Origin: Amycolatopsis orientalis DSM 43388
GTDB taxonomy: Bacteria; Actinomycetota; Actinomycetes; Mycobacteriales; Pseudonocardiaceae
Direction: 5' to 3'
DNA: 64,000 nt
Assembly: GCF_000411975.1 (NCBI RefSeq)
Contig: NZ_ASXG01000077.1
Span: 62,001-126,000, forward strand
Under the pieces are notes generated by a model, which searched no databases, was not told the origin of the DNA, and was given only the letters and a program-made list of their open reading frames with translations. A program made the translations under genes and the position numbers. Each line of letters starts with the position of its first letter. Within the stretch, counting starts at the first letter, position 1. Below are positions 17,909 through 27,428 of this stretch, in pieces.

Positions 17909-18628
17909 ATGACCAAGCACAGCAAGGCCTACCGCCAGGCCGCGGAGCTGATCGACAAGGCGCGCCTCTACGCGCCGCTCGAGGCCGTGAAGCTGGCGAA
18001 GGAGACCTCCAAGACGAAGATGGACGCGACCGTCGAGGTCGCGATGCGTCTCGGGGTCGACCCGCGCAAGGCCGACCAGATGGTCCGCGGCACCGTGAAC
18101 CTGCCGCACGGCACCGGTAAGACCGCCCGCGTCATCGTTTTCGCCGTCGGCGACAAGGCCGCTGAGGCCGAAGCCGCCGGCGCGGACGCGGTCGGCACCG
18201 ACGAACTGATCGAGCGCATCCAGGGTGGCTGGCTCGACTTCGACGCCGCGATCGCGACGCCGGACCAGATGGCCAAGGTGGGCCGCATCGCCCGCATCCT
18301 CGGCCCGCGCGGCCTCATGCCGAACCCGAAGACCGGCACGGTGACCCCCGCGGTCGAGAAGGCCGTGAAGGACATCAAGGGCGGCAAGATCAACTTCCGC
18401 GTCGACAAGCAGGCGAACCTGCACCTCGTGATCGGCAAGGCGTCGTTCGACACCGAGAAGCTGGTGGAGAACTACGCGGCCGCGCTGGACGAGATCCTGC
18501 GCGCCAAGCCGTCGTCGGCGAAGGGCCGTTACGTCAAGAAGGTCACCTTCACCACGACGATGGGCCCGGGCATCCCGGTCGACCCGGCGCGGACCCGCAA
18601 CCTCCTGAGCGAGGAAGCGACGGTCTGA
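17909..18628 (+). CDS. rplA: 50S ribosomal protein L1
   Basis: This 239-residue protein has the L1 pattern: [16 protein letters not shown] at the start, [14 protein letters not shown] [16 protein letters not shown], and the signature [17 protein letters not shown] in domain II. L1 forms the mobile stalk at the E site and represses its own mRNA in many bacteria. It is preceded by an AAGGACAGAAGC site and followed by a strong terminator. Confidence 0.98.
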   Translation: MTKHSKAYRQAAELIDKARLYAPLEAVKLAKETSKTKMDATVEVAMRLGVDPRKADQMVRGTVNLPHGTGKTARVIVFAVGDKAAEAEAAGADAVGTDELIERIQGGWLDFDAAIATPDQMAKVGRIARILGPRGLMPNPKTGTVTPAVEKAVKDIKGGKINFRVDKQANLHLVIGKASFDTEKLVENYAAALDEILRAKPSSAKGRYVKKVTFTTTMGPGIPVDPARTRNLLSEEATV

Positions 18629-18643
18629 GTCGCACATCACGCG

Positions 18644-18681
18644 AAAGGGTGGTCACGCTTCGTGCGTGACCACCCTTTTTT
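18644..18681 (+). terminator. intrinsic terminator after rplA
   Basis: The stem AAAGGGTGGTCACGC / GCGTGACCACCCTTT with a small TTCGT loop is followed by a six-T tract (18676-18681). It ends the rplK-rplA transcript 16 nt after the stop codon. Confidence 0.92.
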
Positions 18682-18697
18682 CGTGTCTCATGGACGT

Positions 18698-19507
18698 ATG
18701 CCAACGACGTTCCTCGCCCCCGACGGGCTCCAGCTGAGCTACACGGTCTGGGAGGGCGACGGACGGCACCGGCGGCCCGTCGTGCTCCAGCACGGCTTCG
18801 CCGCCGATTCCCAGGTGAACTGGGTCAACCCCGGGATCGTGGACGCACTGGTCAAGGCCGGGTTCACGGTGATCGCGCTGGACGCGCGCGGGCACGGCGC
18901 GTCGGAGAAGCCGCACGACCCGGCGGCCTACGGCGAGGACATCATGGCCGCGGACCTGACCGCGCTGTTCGACGAACTCGGCCTGGACGAGGTGTGCCTG
19001 GCGGGGTACTCGATGGGCGCGATCGTGTCGCTGCTGGTGGCCACGCGCGACCGGCGAGTCCGCTGCCTCGCGGTCGGCGGCGTCGGCGCGGGAATCGTGG
19101 ACTTCGGCGGGGTCGACGCCCGGGTGATCAACCGGAGCCAGATCGCGGACGGACTGCTGGCCGAAGACCGGTCGCAGGTGCCCTCGGCGGCCCGCCCGTT
19201 CCGCAGGTTGGCCCGCCGCGCAGGCGCGGACGTGGAGGCACTGGCCGCGGTCATGCACGCGACCCCGCACGGCCCGATGCGGCTGACGAACCTGTCGGCG
19301 GCGACGCTGATCCTGGCCGGAGAGTCGGACGAACTGGCGACGCAGCCGGAACGCCTGGCAGCGGGAATCGCGGGCGCGAGGCTGGTGCGGGTGCCGGGAA
19401 ACCACATGGAAGCGGTGGCGCACCCGGCGTTCGCGGCGGCGTTGGTGGACTTCTTCGCGTACTCGGACACGGGGGAGACCCGGCTGCCGATCAGCTCGCC
19501 TGCCTGA
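18698..19507 (+). CDS. alpha/beta hydrolase
   Basis: This 269-residue alpha/beta-hydrolase fold protein has the oxyanion segment LQHGFAADSQ, the nucleophile elbow GYSMG (Ser), an acid in GESDE and the catalytic His in GNHME. The start MPTTFLAPDGLQLSY was chosen because the upstream part of the frame lies in the rplA terminator. The substrate is unknown. It converges with the following minus-strand gene with only four bases between stop codons. Confidence 0.85.
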   Translation: MPTTFLAPDGLQLSYTVWEGDGRHRRPVVLQHGFAADSQVNWVNPGIVDALVKAGFTVIALDARGHGASEKPHDPAAYGEDIMAADLTALFDELGLDEVCLAGYSMGAIVSLLVATRDRRVRCLAVGGVGAGIVDFGGVDARVINRSQIADGLLAEDRSQVPSAARPFRRLARRAGADVEALAAVMHATPHGPMRLTNLSAATLILAGESDELATQPERLAAGIAGARLVRVPGNHMEAVAHPAFAAALVDFFAYSDTGETRLPISSPA

Positions 19508-19511
19508 GCAA

Positions 19512-20498
19512 TCAGCCCGGGGCGGAGGTCGCCGTCGGCGCGGGGCACTTCTCGGGTCCGCGTTGATGTCCGACGATCAGCCACTGTCCTTTGTCGACCT
19601 GCTTGACGGTGAAGTCGCCGAGCGCCGGACCGCCGGTGATGGCGAAGTCGCACGACTTGATCACCACGTTTTCGCCCGGCGGCCAACCGGAACGCTTCGA
19701 GATCGACTCGGCATAGGCGTCGACCGAACCGGGCGCGCGGTCGAGCCGGTCGTGCAAGCCCTGGACCGCGGCGGCGCAGTCCGAGAAACCGAGATCGGTC
19801 GCGAACTTCAGTTGCGTGGCCTGGTCGAACAGACCGCAGACGTGGTCGACCATGCTCCTCTGCCCGGGACCGTGCTGCGCGATCCCGTCGTAGACGCGGC
19901 GGACCGATTCATACGGCGAGGCCGTCGTAAGGATTTGGTTCGTGTGGTAGGTCCCGCCGCCCTCGGCGGCGATCTGGGCGGAGGTTTTGCCGTCGTCGCT
20001 GGGGAAGATCTGGTGGTAGCCCCAGTTGACCAGGATGCCGAGGATGACCAGGGCGATCACCCAGCCCAGGATCTTCCCGCCGAGCCGCTTCACCCAGCGC
20101 GGCACCGGGCGGCGGTTGCGGGGCGGTTCCTGGTACTCGGTCAGCGCACCCGGCTGGTTCGGCGGGGGAGGCGGCTGTCCACCCGCGAGCGGTTGCCGGT
20201 TTCCGGCCGGGACCAGGCCAGCGTCGGGAGCCGGGGCCGGTTCGGCGCCCTGCTGGGACTGGGTGAACCGCAGGTACTCCTGGAATCGCTGGAATTCCTG
20301 GAACTGGCGAAGCTGTTCCGGATCCAGCTGAGGCTCGGTCCCGTTCGGCTGGGGCGGGTTCGCCGCGGGCTGGGCGGGGGTTCGCGGCGCGACCTCGCCG
20401 CCGCCGGGCTGCGGCAGGGCGGGCGGTTGCGCCGAGGATGCCCCCGAACCGGGAGAGGGGGTTTCTTCCGGCTTTCCGTGATCACGCTGTTCCGCCAC
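19512..20498 (-). CDS. Pro-rich single-pass membrane protein of unknown function
   Basis: This 328-residue protein has a long Pro/Gln-rich, disordered cytoplasmic N-terminus containing a QFQEFQRFQEYLRF segment, a basic stretch, one transmembrane helix (ILGWVIALVILGILVNWGYH), and an extracellular domain of about 150 residues with Cys residues that may pair. The external domain resembles the small ligand or assembly domains of actinobacterial envelope proteins, but I do not recognise the family. It is divergent from the L10 leader and rplJ. Confidence 0.7.
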   Translation of the reverse strand: MAEQRDHGKPEETPSPGSGASSAQPPALPQPGGGEVAPRTPAQPAANPPQPNGTEPQLDPEQLRQFQEFQRFQEYLRFTQSQQGAEPAPAPDAGLVPAGNRQPLAGGQPPPPPNQPGALTEYQEPPRNRRPVPRWVKRLGGKILGWVIALVILGILVNWGYHQIFPSDDGKTSAQIAAEGGGTYHTNQILTTASPYESVRRVYDGIAQHGPGQRSMVDHVCGLFDQATQLKFATDLGFSDCAAAVQGLHDRLDRAPGSVDAYAESISKRSGWPPGENVVIKSCDFAITGGPALGDFTVKQVDKGQWLIVGHQRGPEKCPAPTATSAPG

Positions 20499-20589
20499 GT
20501 CACCAATGATGCCCGCTCCGTCGCGATTTCCCGAGACTGCCCCGGTTCTCGCAGCTCAGCCAGGGGGTGCCCGCGAAGGCCGGGGAGGG

Positions 20590-20757
20590 CTCCCGTATGC
20601 TGGTCGACGGTTCTACCAAAGACCGCTGGTTCTCTCCGGATTCCCGGGGAGCGAAGGTTCCGCAGTACGGCGGACGGCCCGCGCAGGAGGAACGAGGCCC
20701 TAACCCTAGCCGTTCCGGCTGGGCAACGCCCCGCGTCTTGCTGCGCGTGGGCGTTTT
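20590..20757 (+). promoter_or_regulatory. L10 leader (ribosomal protein autoregulatory RNA)
   Basis: The untranslated region before rplJ has the layout of an L10 leader: a structured segment containing GAAGACCGCTGGTTCT, GCGAAGGTTCCGCAG and GCGCAGGAGGAACGAGGCCC, followed by a terminator-like hairpin. By family knowledge, the L10(L12)4 complex binds such leaders and represses its own operon. Exact boundaries are approximate. Confidence 0.75.
20725..20757 (+). terminator. attenuator hairpin at the end of the L10 leader
   Basis: AACGCCCCGCG pairs with CGCGTGGGCGTTTT with one bulge, and the stem ends in a T tract. It lies 61 nt before rplJ and could terminate or be bypassed depending on L10 binding. 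Confidence 0.6.
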
Positions 20758-20817
20758 GTCGTTCGGGGGCGCCTCCGTCGAAGCCAGTGGTGACACTAGC
20801 CAAGAGAGGAGGCGACC

Positions 20818-21372
20818 ATGGCGAAGCCCGACAAGGTGGCGGCCGTCGCCGAGATCGCGGAGAGCTTCCGCAGCAGCTCGGCCACCGTCGTTACCGAGTA
20901 CACCGGCCTCTCCGTGACTCAGCTGTCCCAGCTGCGCCGCGCTCTCGGCACCAGTGCCAAGTACCGGGTCGCGAAGAACACCCTCGTCAAGCGTGCCGCT
21001 GAGGACGCCGGCCTCGAGGGGATCGAGGACCTGTTCGTCGGCCCGACCGCGATCGCTTTCGTGCACGGCGAGGCAGTCGACGCCGCGAAGGCGCTTCGCG
21101 ACTTCGCGAAGGAAAACAACGCGCTTGTCATCAAGGGCGGCTACATGGACGGCAAGTCGCTGTCCGTGGACGAGATCACCAAGATCGCCGATCTCGACAG
21201 CCGCGAGGTGCTGCTCGCCAAGGCGGCGGGCGCGTTCAAGGCGAAGCTTTCCCAGGCCGCCGCGCTGTTCCAGGCGCCGGCGTCCCAGGTGGCCCGCCTG
21301 GCTGCCGCGCTGGAGGAGAAGCAGCGCAACGCCACCGGTACCGAAGCAGCCGAAGCACCCGCCGAGAGCTGA
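20818..21372 (+). CDS. rplJ: 50S ribosomal protein L10
   Basis: This 184-residue protein anchors the L7/L12 stalk. It begins [20 protein letters not shown] and contains the L10 signature region [13 protein letters not shown] and the AKNTLVKRA segment. The C-terminus is extended and Ala/Glu-rich as in other actinobacteria and carries the helix that binds L12 dimers. An AAGAGAGGAGG site precedes the ATG. Confidence 0.98.
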   Translation: MAKPDKVAAVAEIAESFRSSSATVVTEYTGLSVTQLSQLRRALGTSAKYRVAKNTLVKRAAEDAGLEGIEDLFVGPTAIAFVHGEAVDAAKALRDFAKENNALVIKGGYMDGKSLSVDEITKIADLDSREVLLAKAAGAFKAKLSQAAALFQAPASQVARLAAALEEKQRNATGTEAAEAPAES

Positions 21373-21421
21373 ACCACCCCACCCCCGAACGTCTCGTTCG
21401 TTTTTCTGAGAGGAAGCCATC

Positions 21422-21814
21422 ATGGCGAAGCTGAGCACCGCCGAGCTGATCGACGCCTTCAAGGAGCTGACCCTTCTTGAGCTGTCCGAGTTCGTGAAGG
21501 AATTCGAAGAGGTCTTCGACGTCACCGCCGCCGCCCCGGCCGCCGTCGTGGCCGCCGCCCCGGGTGCCGCCGCCGGTGGCGCCGAGGCCGCTGCCGAGCA
21601 GGACGAGTTCGACGTCATCCTCGACTCGGCCGGCGACAAGAAGATCCAGGTCATCAAGGTCGTCCGCGAGGTCGTCTCCGGCCTGGGCCTGAAGGAGGCC
21701 AAGGAGCTGGTCGAGGCCGCTCCGAAGGCGCTCCTGGAGAAGGTCGACAAGGAGGCCGCCGACGCCGCCAAGGAGAAGCTCGAGGCCGCCGGCGCCAAGA
21801 TCACCATCAAGTGA
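21422..21814 (+). CDS. rplL: 50S ribosomal protein L7/L12
   Basis: This is a 130-residue protein. The N-terminal dimerisation domain ([20 protein letters not shown]) is followed by an Ala-rich hinge and the C-terminal factor-binding domain ([28 protein letters not shown]). It recruits translation GTPases to the ribosome. It lies 49 nt after rplJ and ends at a strong terminator. Confidence 0.98.
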   Translation: MAKLSTAELIDAFKELTLLELSEFVKEFEEVFDVTAAAPAAVVAAAPGAAAGGAEAAAEQDEFDVILDSAGDKKIQVIKVVREVVSGLGLKEAKELVEAAPKALLEKVDKEAADAAKEKLEAAGAKITIK

Positions 21815-21847
21815 TCCCGGGCGCGCAAGCGCCTGCAGCACCACCTC

Positions 21848-21886
21848 GAAAGGGGCGGACACCCGACTTGGGTGCCCGCCCCTTTC
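21848..21886 (+). terminator. terminator after rplL
   Basis: Arms of 17 nt (21848-21864 and 21870-21886) pair with one G-T wobble around a 5-nt loop and end in a short T run. The hairpin closes the rplJ-rplL transcript. Confidence 0.85.
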
Positions 21887-22272
21887 ACTGTCCGAGACAA
21901 AAAATACGCACAGTCGCCACCTCGGCCCCAGGCGCCCTCGTTCAGGCGAATCAACCCTTTACCCGACGGTCCCGAGTCACCCCCTGTTTGTCGCGTTTCC
22001 GCCGGTTAACCCGTCAGGGTGAGGCGCGGTCGGCCATCTGGCTCTGCGCCGGAACGTGACGTGCACTACCGTGCTGCCAGCGGTCGCCGTACTGGATCCC
22101 CGGCGCGTGAGACGTGCACGGGGGCTGGCCAGAGAACAAAACTGGTGAGTAACCTGTTCGCGCTCAGCTCGTTGCACCTGGTTGAAGCGGAGTTCGCCGC
22201 GCGAGCTCCGCCGCTGCCAGCGGGTGACGGGGCGGCGGTGCGCGACGACGCGGAACAGCTCCTGGAGGTGCG
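21887..22272 (+). other. intergenic region before the Mce operon
   Basis: I find no supported gene in this stretch. It must contain the Mce operon promoter, but no hexamer pair is convincing. A GGAGGT site ends six bases before the ATPase ATG. Confidence 0.5.
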
Positions 22273-23451
22273 ATGGGTGCCGAGGTGGTCATCGAAGGTC
22301 TGACGAAGTCCTTCGGAAAGCAGACCATCTGGCGGGACGTGACGCTGACCCTGCCTCCCGGCGAGGTCTCGGCGATGCTCGGCCCGTCCGGAACCGGCAA
22401 GTCCGTGTTCCTGAAGTCGATGATCGGCCTGCTCAAGCCGGACCGCGGGCGCTGCGTCATCAACGGCGTCGACATCGTCACCTGCTCCGAGCACAAGCTG
22501 TACGAGATCCGGAAGCTCTTCGGCGTCCTCTTCCAGGACGGCGCGCTGTTCGGCTCGATGAACCTCTTCGACAACGTGGCCTTCCCGCTGCGGGAGCACA
22601 CGAAGAAGTCGGAGACCGAGATCCGCCGGATCGTGTTCGAGAAGCTCGAGATCACCGGTCTCGCCGGCGCGGACAAGAAGCTCCCCGGCGAGATCTCCGG
22701 CGGGATGCGCAAGCGCGCCGGCCTCGCCCGCGCGCTCGTGCTCGACCCGGAGATCATCCTGGTCGACGAGCCGGACTCCGGTCTCGACCCGGTCCGCACG
22801 ACCTACATCTCGCAGCTCTTCCTGGACGTCAACGCCCAGATCGACGCGACGTTCCTGATCGTGTCCCACAACATCAACCTCGCCCGCACGGTGCCGGACA
22901 ACCTCGGCATGCTGTTCCGCAAGGAACTCGTCATGTTCGGCCCGCGCGAGGTGCTGCTGACCAGCGACGAGCCGGTGGTCGAGCAGTTCCTCAACGGCCG
23001 CAAGCTCGGCCCGATCGGGATGTCCGAGGAGAAGGACAGCGCCCAGATGGCCCGCGAGCAGGCCGAGGCCGCCGCCGGGCACGGCGACGTGCTCAACGAG
23101 GACGTCCGCGGCGTCGTGCCGCAGATGCAGGTCAGCCCGGGCATGCCGGAGCGGGCCGGGGCGAAGCGCCGGATGGACCGCGTCATGCGGATCCTGCACA
23201 CGCTCCCGCCGAGCGCGCAGGAGGGGATCATCGAATCCCTGACGCCGGAGCAGCAGCGGTACTACAACGTGCGGCCCAACCCCGGCGCCTTCCACCACCA
23301 GCACGGTCCGGAGGACACCCAGCAGCTGCCGCCGGTCAGCGCCCCGGGCCCGGTGCCCGACCAGCACCAGGGACAGCTTCCCGCCGACCAGGTCGCGCGC
23401 ATTCCGGGCGCGGACGGCCGGTCGCCCCGGCACGGGCAGGGTGGCGCGTGA
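22273..23451 (+). CDS. Mce transporter ATP-binding protein (Mkl/MceG/MlaF type)
   Basis: This 392-residue ABC ATPase has Walker A GPSGTGKS, the signature SGGMRKRAGLARAL, Walker B IILVDEPDSGLD and the H-loop IVSHN. The C-terminal 130 residues form an extra Mkl-type region ending in a Pro/Gln-rich tail. By family knowledge it powers Mce lipid importers. Unlike mycobacterial mkl, which lies apart from mce operons, this gene heads the operon and overlaps the first permease gene (GTGA). Its position just after rplL matches that of mkl in M. tuberculosis. Confidence 0.93.
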   Translation: MGAEVVIEGLTKSFGKQTIWRDVTLTLPPGEVSAMLGPSGTGKSVFLKSMIGLLKPDRGRCVINGVDIVTCSEHKLYEIRKLFGVLFQDGALFGSMNLFDNVAFPLREHTKKSETEIRRIVFEKLEITGLAGADKKLPGEISGGMRKRAGLARALVLDPEIILVDEPDSGLDPVRTTYISQLFLDVNAQIDATFLIVSHNINLARTVPDNLGMLFRKELVMFGPREVLLTSDEPVVEQFLNGRKLGPIGMSEEKDSAQMAREQAEAAAGHGDVLNEDVRGVVPQMQVSPGMPERAGAKRRMDRVMRILHTLPPSAQEGIIESLTPEQQRYYNVRPNPGAFHHQHGPEDTQQLPPVSAPGPVPDQHQGQLPADQVARIPGADGRSPRHGQGGA

Positions 23452-24236
23452 CCACCAGCACGGCCAAGATCCCCGGCTACGGAATGCTGCGGGAGACCGG
23501 GAACCTGTTCGCGCTCGGCCTCGACATCATCCGCGGCATCTTCCAGCGCCCGTTCCAGTTCCGCGAGTTCATCCAGCAGGCGTGGTTCGTCGCGAGCGTG
23601 ACCATCCTGCCGACCGCACTGGTCGCGATCCCGTTCGGCGCGGTCATCTCGCTGCAGTTCGGCGCGCTCGCCCGCCAGCTCGGCGCGCAGTCCTACACCG
23701 GTGCCGGTTCGGTGCTGGCGACCGTGCAGCAGGCCAGTCCGCTGGTCACCGCGCTGCTGGTGGCCGGTGCGGGCGGCAGCGCGGTGTGCGCGGACATCGG
23801 CGCGCGGACCATCCGCGAGGAGATCGACGCGATGGAGGTGCTGGGCGTCTCCGCGGTCCAGCGGCTGATCGTGCCCCGCACGCTCGCCATGATGCTCGTC
23901 GCGCTCCTGCTCAACGGCATGGTCAGCGTCATCGGCGTGCTCGGCGGCTACTTCTTCAACGTCGTGCTCCAGGGCGGCACCCCGGGCGCGTACCTGTCCA
24001 GCTTCTCCGCGCTCGCGCAGCTTCCCGACCTCTGGGTCGGCGAGATCAAGGCGCTGATCTTCGGCTTCATCGCCGCGGTCGTGGCGGCTTATCGCGGCCT
24101 GCACCCGAGCGGCGGCCCGAAGGGCGTCGGCGACGCGGTGAACCAGTCGGTGGTCATCACGTTCCTGCTGCTCTTCGTCGTGAACTTCGTGATCACGCTG
24201 ATCTACCTGCAGCTCGTGCCCGGAAAGCTGGACTGA
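23448..24236 (+). CDS. yrbEA: MlaE/YrbE family permease, first subunit
   Basis: This 262-residue integral membrane protein has about five hydrophobic segments and the MlaE signature (GAVISLQFGALARQLGAQ, IREEIDAMEVLGVS). It should form the membrane channel of the Mce importer with its partner. The GTG start overlaps the ATPase stop codon, so translation is coupled. Two bases separate its stop codon from the next start. Confidence 0.93.
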   Translation: MTTSTAKIPGYGMLRETGNLFALGLDIIRGIFQRPFQFREFIQQAWFVASVTILPTALVAIPFGAVISLQFGALARQLGAQSYTGAGSVLATVQQASPLVTALLVAGAGGSAVCADIGARTIREEIDAMEVLGVSAVQRLIVPRTLAMMLVALLLNGMVSVIGVLGGYFFNVVLQGGTPGAYLSSFSALAQLPDLWVGEIKALIFGFIAAVVAAYRGLHPSGGPKGVGDAVNQSVVITFLLLFVVNFVITLIYLQLVPGKLD

Positions 24237-24238
24237 TC

Positions 24239-25075
24239 ATGACGTTCCTCTCGGGGGCGAAGCGGATCGCCAACCGCCCGCTGGAGACCCTGGACACGCT
24301 CGGCGACCAGATGTCGTTCTACGGCAGGGCTCTGCTGTGGACGCCGCGCACGCTGCGCCGCTACACCAAGGAAGTGCTGCGGCTGCTGGCCGAGGTGAGC
24401 TTCGGTTCCGGCTCGCTCGCGGTCATCGGCGGCACGGTCGGCGTGATGGTCGGCCTGACGCTGTTCACTGGTGTCCTCGTCGGCCTCCAGGGCTACTCGG
24501 CGCTGAACTCGATCGGCACGTCGGCCTTCACCGGCTTCCTCACCGCGTTCTTCAACACCCGCGAGATCGCGCCACTGGTCGCCGGGCTGGCGCTGTCGGC
24601 GACGGTCGGCGCGGGCTTCACCGCACAGCTCGGCGCGATGCGGATCTCCGAGGAGATCGACGCGCTCGAGGTGATGGGCGTGCCGAGCCTCCCGTACCTG
24701 GTGACCACGCGGATCATCGCCGGGTTCGTGGCGGTGATCCCGCTGTACGTGATCGGCCTGCTGAGCTCGTACCTCGCCTCCCGGCTGGTCGTTATCTATA
24801 TCTACGGACAATCCGCGGGTACCTACGACCATTACTTCGACTTGTTCCTACCACCGCAAGACGTACTCTATTCGTTCATCAAGGTGCTAATCTTCAGCGT
24901 TTTGATCATTCTTTCGCACTGCTACTTCGGGTACCGGGCCAGCGGCGGGCCGGCCGGGGTGGGCGTGGCCGTGGGCCGCGCGGTGCGGCTTTCCATCGTC
25001 ACGGTTTCGGTCGTGAACTTCTTCATCGGTTTCGCGATTTGGGGAACCGACGTCACGGTGAGGATTGCGGGATGA
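24239..25075 (+). CDS. yrbEB: MlaE/YrbE family permease, second subunit
   Basis: This 278-residue permease paralogue carries TREIAPLVAGLALSATVGAG and ISEEIDALEVMGVPSLPY, the EExDAxxVxG motif of the family that contacts the ATPase. Multiple transmembrane helices are present. Codons near 24790-24915 are noticeably less GC-rich than the surroundings. Its stop codon overlaps the mceA start (ATGA). Confidence 0.93.
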   Translation: MTFLSGAKRIANRPLETLDTLGDQMSFYGRALLWTPRTLRRYTKEVLRLLAEVSFGSGSLAVIGGTVGVMVGLTLFTGVLVGLQGYSALNSIGTSAFTGFLTAFFNTREIAPLVAGLALSATVGAGFTAQLGAMRISEEIDALEVMGVPSLPYLVTTRIIAGFVAVIPLYVIGLLSSYLASRLVVIYIYGQSAGTYDHYFDLFLPPQDVLYSFIKVLIFSVLIILSHCYFGYRASGGPAGVGVAVGRAVRLSIVTVSVVNFFIGFAIWGTDVTVRIAG

Positions 25076-26403
25076 CCACACTACGGCGCAGGTTGCTCGG
25101 CCTGCTGCTGGTGGCGGTGCTCGTCGGCGGGATCGCGCTCAGCATCGCGATGTACGACAAGGCGTTCAGCAAGTTCGTCACGGTGAAGCTCGACGCGGGC
25201 AGCATCGGCAACCAATTGCTCAAGCAGTCGGACGTGAAGGTCCGCGGTCTGATCGTCGGTTCGGTGCAGGACATCAAGGCCACCGAGAACGGCGCGGAAC
25301 TGACCCTGGCGATGGACCCGGAGTCGGTGAAGCTGATTCCGCAGAACGTGTCCGCGCGATTCCTGCCGAAGACGTTGTTCGGCGAACGCTATGTGTCGCT
25401 GGAGATTCCGAAGGACCCGTCGGCCAAGACGCTTTCCCAGGGCGACGTGATCACCCAGGACCGCACGTCGAGCGCGATCGAGCTGGAGCAGGCGCTGGAG
25501 CATCTGATGCCGGTGCTGCAGGCGGTGCAGCCGCAGAAGCTGTCCAGCACGCTCACCGCGATCTCGACCGCGCTGCAGGGCCGCGGCAAACCGCTCGGCG
25601 AAACGCTTTCGCAGCTCGGCCAGTACATCGGCGACCTGAACCCGCACGAGCCGGAACTGCAGCACAACCTGAAGGCGCTCGCGGAGTTCTCCGGGCACCT
25701 GAGCAACGCGACGCCGGATCTGGTGCAGAGCCTGGACAACCTGAGCACGACCACGCGCACCGTGGTGGCCGAGCAGGCGAACCTGTCGAGCCTCTACGGC
25801 AACCTGACCACCGCTTCGCAGGACCTGCAGTCGTTCCTGGAAGCGAACTCGCAGAACCTGATCAGCCTCGCCAGCACCGCGCGGCCGACCGCGGAACTGC
25901 TCGCCAAGTACTCGCCGGAATACCCGTGCGTGCTGAAGCAGATGGCGAAGGTCGTGCCGGTCGCGGACGCGGCGCTGGGCAAGTACAACGGCAAGCCGGG
26001 GCTGAACGCGACCATCGAGGTCGTCGTGAACCGCGGGCCGTACAAGCCGGGCGAAGAGCCGCGGTTCGAGGACAAGCGCGGTCCGCGCTGCTACGACCTC
26101 AACCCCGCGCCGGACCCGTTCCCGCAGCAGCCGCCGGACGGCCCGTTCAAGGACGGCACCAAGCAGGGCGCGGCGCCCAAGACCGTCGGCGAAGGCCTTA
26201 ACCCGGCCAACTTCAAGGCGGACGCGGCCGGCGTCAACGGCGGCGGGGCCCCGGGCGGCAACCCGGCGAACACCGCGGCCGAGAACTCCTTCCTCGCCGC
26301 GCTGGTCAGCCCGGAGATGGGGATTTCGCAGGACCAGTTCCCGGGCTGGGGCTCGCTGCTCGTCGGCCCGCTCTACCGGGGCACGGAGGTGACGGTCAAG
26401 TGA
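25072..26403 (+). CDS. mceA: Mce family protein MceA
   Basis: This 443-residue protein has an N-terminal hydrophobic anchor (LLGLLLVAVLVGGIALSIAM), an MCE/MlaD domain (VKVRGLIVGSVQDIKA, LFGERYVSLEIP), a long helical region that in Mce proteins builds a lipid-conducting tube, and a Pro/Gly-rich C-terminal tail. It starts at the ATG overlapping the second permease stop and overlaps mceB (GTGA). First of six mce genes in the usual A-F order. Confidence 0.92.
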   Translation: MTTLRRRLLGLLLVAVLVGGIALSIAMYDKAFSKFVTVKLDAGSIGNQLLKQSDVKVRGLIVGSVQDIKATENGAELTLAMDPESVKLIPQNVSARFLPKTLFGERYVSLEIPKDPSAKTLSQGDVITQDRTSSAIELEQALEHLMPVLQAVQPQKLSSTLTAISTALQGRGKPLGETLSQLGQYIGDLNPHEPELQHNLKALAEFSGHLSNATPDLVQSLDNLSTTTRTVVAEQANLSSLYGNLTTASQDLQSFLEANSQNLISLASTARPTAELLAKYSPEYPCVLKQMAKVVPVADAALGKYNGKPGLNATIEVVVNRGPYKPGEEPRFEDKRGPRCYDLNPAPDPFPQQPPDGPFKDGTKQGAAPKTVGEGLNPANFKADAAGVNGGGAPGGNPANTAAENSFLAALVSPEMGISQDQFPGWGSLLVGPLYRGTEVTVK

Positions 26404-27428
26404 GGGGACTCGCCGCACCGCTGATCAAGCTGACGATCTTCGTGGTCGTCACGGTGCTGTTCACGACAGTGCTCGGCATCAGCATCGCGAACATCAACAC
26501 CACCAGCACGAGCGCCTACTCCGCGCGGTTCACCGACGCCACGCTCCTGCTGCCGAACGACGACGTGCGCATCGCCGGCGTCCGCGTCGGCCAGGTCAAG
26601 GACGTGAAGATCGTCGACAAGCGCCAGGCGCAGGTGGACTTCGAGGTCGACTCAGGGCGCAAGCTCCCGGCAGGCGTCACCGCGCAGATCAAGTTCCGCA
26701 ACCTGGTCGGCCAGCGCTACGTCTCGCTCGGCGAGGGCGACGACACCAGCGGCGCGACGCTCAAGCCGGGCGACACCATCCCGCTCGAGCGCACCACGCC
26801 CGCGCTGGACCTGACCGAGCTGTTCAACGGTTTCAAGCCGCTGTTCACCGCTCTGAACCCGGCCGACGTCAACAAGCTGTCGTACGAGGTCATCCAGGTG
26901 CTGCAGGGCGAGGGCGGCACGGTGGAAAGCCTGCTGTCGCACACCGCTTCGCTGGCCACCACGATCGCCAACAAGGACCAGGTGATCGGCGAGGTCATCG
27001 ACAACCTCAACTCGGTCCTCGACACGGTCAACCAGCACACCCCGCAGCTCAACGACCTGATCGTGAAGCTGCAGCAGCTGGTGTCCGGCCTCGCCGCGGA
27101 CCGCAAGCCGATCGGCGACGCGATCGAGGGGCTGGGCAACCTGGCCAACACGACCGCCGGTCTGCTGACCGACGCGCGGGCTCCGCTGAAGGACGACATC
27201 GCCGCTCTGGGCAAGCTCACCACGAACCTGAACCAGAACGAGCCGCTCGTCGAGCACTTCATCCAGTTCATGCCGAAGAAGGTCAGTGCGCTCACCCGCA
27301 CCGGCGACTACGGCTCGTGGTTCAACTTCTACTCCTGCGAGATGACCGGGACGGTGGGCGTGCCAGGGCTGCTGCCGCCGACGGACTTCACGCTCGCGCC
27401 GGTGAACCGGGACAGGTGCAAGCCATGA
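26400..27428 (+). CDS. mceB: Mce family protein MceB
   Basis: This 342-residue protein has one N-terminal membrane anchor, an MCE domain (DDVRIAGVRVGQVKDVKIVD, LVGQRYVSLGEGDD) and a helical region. The C-terminus has paired Cys residues (FYSCEM, NRDRCKP) suited to a disulfide outside the membrane. The GTG start overlaps the mceA stop, and the stop overlaps mceC (ATGA). Confidence 0.92.
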   Translation: MRGLAAPLIKLTIFVVVTVLFTTVLGISIANINTTSTSAYSARFTDATLLLPNDDVRIAGVRVGQVKDVKIVDKRQAQVDFEVDSGRKLPAGVTAQIKFRNLVGQRYVSLGEGDDTSGATLKPGDTIPLERTTPALDLTELFNGFKPLFTALNPADVNKLSYEVIQVLQGEGGTVESLLSHTASLATTIANKDQVIGEVIDNLNSVLDTVNQHTPQLNDLIVKLQQLVSGLAADRKPIGDAIEGLGNLANTTAGLLTDARAPLKDDIAALGKLTTNLNQNEPLVEHFIQFMPKKVSALTRTGDYGSWFNFYSCEMTGTVGVPGLLPPTDFTLAPVNRDRCKP

